DNA of 64,000 nt, from contig NZ_LMPF01000023.1 in NCBI RefSeq assembly GCF_001424345.1, forward strand, positions 360,179-424,178, given 5' to 3'. Shown here piece by piece: positions 63,103 to 64,000 of this stretch (the stretch's first letter is position 1; each line of letters opens with the position of its first letter). The DNA is from Burkholderia sp. Leaf177 (GTDB lineage: Bacteria > Pseudomonadota > Gammaproteobacteria > Burkholderiales > Burkholderiaceae). Below the pieces are notes generated by a model. That model was not told the DNA's origin. It worked only from the letters and a program-made list of their open reading frames with translations, and searched no databases. The position numbers were made by a program, and so were the translations under genes.

Positions 63103-64000
63103 ATGACACCAAATCCCGTCCCGCGCCGGCCCGCGTCGAAGGTTTTGCCGCCCGAGGCGCCGGGAATGCGGGCGCTGGTTTCGATCGTGACCGGCGTAGT
63201 GGTGATCTGCGCGCTGTACTTCGGGCGCGCGGTTTTGATCCCGATTATTCTTGCCGTTTTGCTCAGCTTCCTGGTCGCGCCTTTCGTCGATTTATTGCGG
63301 CGCCTGAAACTCGGGCAAGTGCCGTCGGTGATTCTGGCGGTGCTGGTTGCGTTGTCGGTGCTGACCGCGGTTGGCGGGTTGATCGGCGCGCAAGTGGCGC
63401 AACTCGCGAGCGATCTGCCGCGATATCAGGTTGCTGTCGAACGGAAAATCGATGCCGTTCAGGAAAAGACCGTCGGCCGTGCCGATGCCTTTTTGGGCAA
63501 GGCCGCGACCGCGCTGAAACGGATTTCGCCGAATCGGCAAGAGGAAATCCGCAAGAACCAGGAAAACCAGACGGCGTCTCCTATCGATGCACCCATGCCC
63601 GTGGAAGTGCACGAGCCGTCACCATCGCCGGTGGAACTTGCCCAGCGGTTCTTGTCGCCGATCATCAGCCCGCTTGAAACCACGGGCATCGTTCTGGTCG
63701 TCGCGATATTTATCCTGTTGCAGCGAGAAGATCTGCGCGACCGGCTGATCCGCCTGTTTGGATCGCGCGACCTGCACCGTGCAACGACCGCCATGGATGA
63801 AGCCGCGCGCCGCTTGTCGCGCTATTTCCTGGCGCAGCTCGGCATCAACATGGGCGTGGGCATCGTTATTTCGATCGGGCTCGCGATCATCGGCGTGCCG
63901 GGCGCTCTGCTGTTCGGCGTGCTGACCGGATTGCTGCGCTTCGTGCCGTACGTGGGTACGTGGATCGCGGCGTTGCTGGCGGTTGTGTTTGCCGCCGCCG
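63103..64000 (+). CDS. AI-2E family transporter, 5' part (cut by the right edge)
   Basis: 299 residues from the ATG at 63103 to the window end with no stop. A 30-residue Pro-rich tail, two or three helices (IVTGVVVICALYFGRAVLIPIILAVLLSFLVAP), a long cytoplasmic/periplasmic segment with a coiled helical part (130-190), then further helices. The PF01594 signature begins LSPLxxxxxxGxxxxVxxxxxLL here at about 185-205. Such proteins include AI-2 exporters (TqsA) and Na+/H+ antiporter-like members. Confidence 0.87.
   Translation, partial: MTPNPVPRRPASKVLPPEAPGMRALVSIVTGVVVICALYFGRAVLIPIILAVLLSFLVAPFVDLLRRLKLGQVPSVILAVLVALSVLTAVGGLIGAQVAQLASDLPRYQVAVERKIDAVQEKTVGRADAFLGKAATALKRISPNRQEEIRKNQENQTASPIDAPMPVEVHEPSPSPVELAQRFLSPIISPLETTGIVLVVAIFILLQREDLRDRLIRLFGSRDLHRATTAMDEAARRLSRYFLAQLGINMGVGIVISIGLAIIGVPGALLFGVLTGLLRFVPYVGTWIAALLAVVFAAA

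Overview
The window looks like part of a secondary chromosome (chromid) of a Burkholderiaceae bacterium of the Burkholderia/Paraburkholderia/Caballeronia type. The reasons are the high GC content, the gene repertoire (soxBDAG with sdaA, choXWV with a GbdR-like regulator, a non-phosphorylating sugar-acid cluster), and a complete partition/replication locus at about 44.0-50.5 kb: ParA, ParB, palindromic parS-like sites, a Rep_3-type initiator, a long iteron array and a KfrA-like coiled-coil protein. This assignment is inferred from the sequence; no database search was run.

Left arm (1-17.7 kb) serves choline/glycine betaine/sarcosine use. On the minus strand sdaA-soxB-soxD-soxA-soxG-folB-like-(unknown, cut by the window edge) form a tightly packed operon that takes sarcosine to glycine plus a one-carbon unit and serine to pyruvate. 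A choline/betaine ABC transporter (choV, choW, choX) is interleaved with a GbdR-like AraC regulator. A chemoreceptor, a second AraC/GATase1 regulator, a flavin reductase-like protein and a 3-hydroxyacyl-CoA dehydrogenase-like protein follow.

Middle (17.7-43.6 kb) is accessory metabolism: small secreted proteins, MgtC, an AGE-family isomerase, a thioesterase, a probable L-fucose-type oxidative pathway (aldose dehydrogenase, lactonase, split UxaA-type dehydratase, diketo-acid hydrolase, IclR regulator), a Pat-like acetyltransferase with an eroded ATP-grasp part, a chaperone-usher fimbrial operon whose usher is frameshifted, a cluster of formaldehyde-activating enzyme (Fae), aldo/keto reductase (frameshifted at its 5' end), semialdehyde dehydrogenase and MFS transporter, and a gluconate permease.

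Replication/partition region (43.9-51.6 kb): parAB are flanked by 16-18 bp palindromes and preceded by a 90-bp GCTT tetranucleotide repeat. The rep gene points away from a 1.75-kb gene-free segment with about 17 directly oriented copies of an 18-bp iteron (TCCCGN-A-N4-CTCACCT). The most striking observation is that the same 18-mer recurs singly at five places to the right of the array (50.5, 50.6, 53.3, 57.3 and 62.9 kb), four of them at or just beyond gene ends.

Right arm (51.6-64 kb): small stress/hypothetical proteins (CsbD, DUF1003, DUF1289), an outer-membrane barrel, a fumarylpyruvate hydrolase-like protein, AraC regulator, SerA-type dehydrogenase, an SDR, GFA and VOC proteins, a hybrid histidine kinase and the start of an AI-2E family permease.
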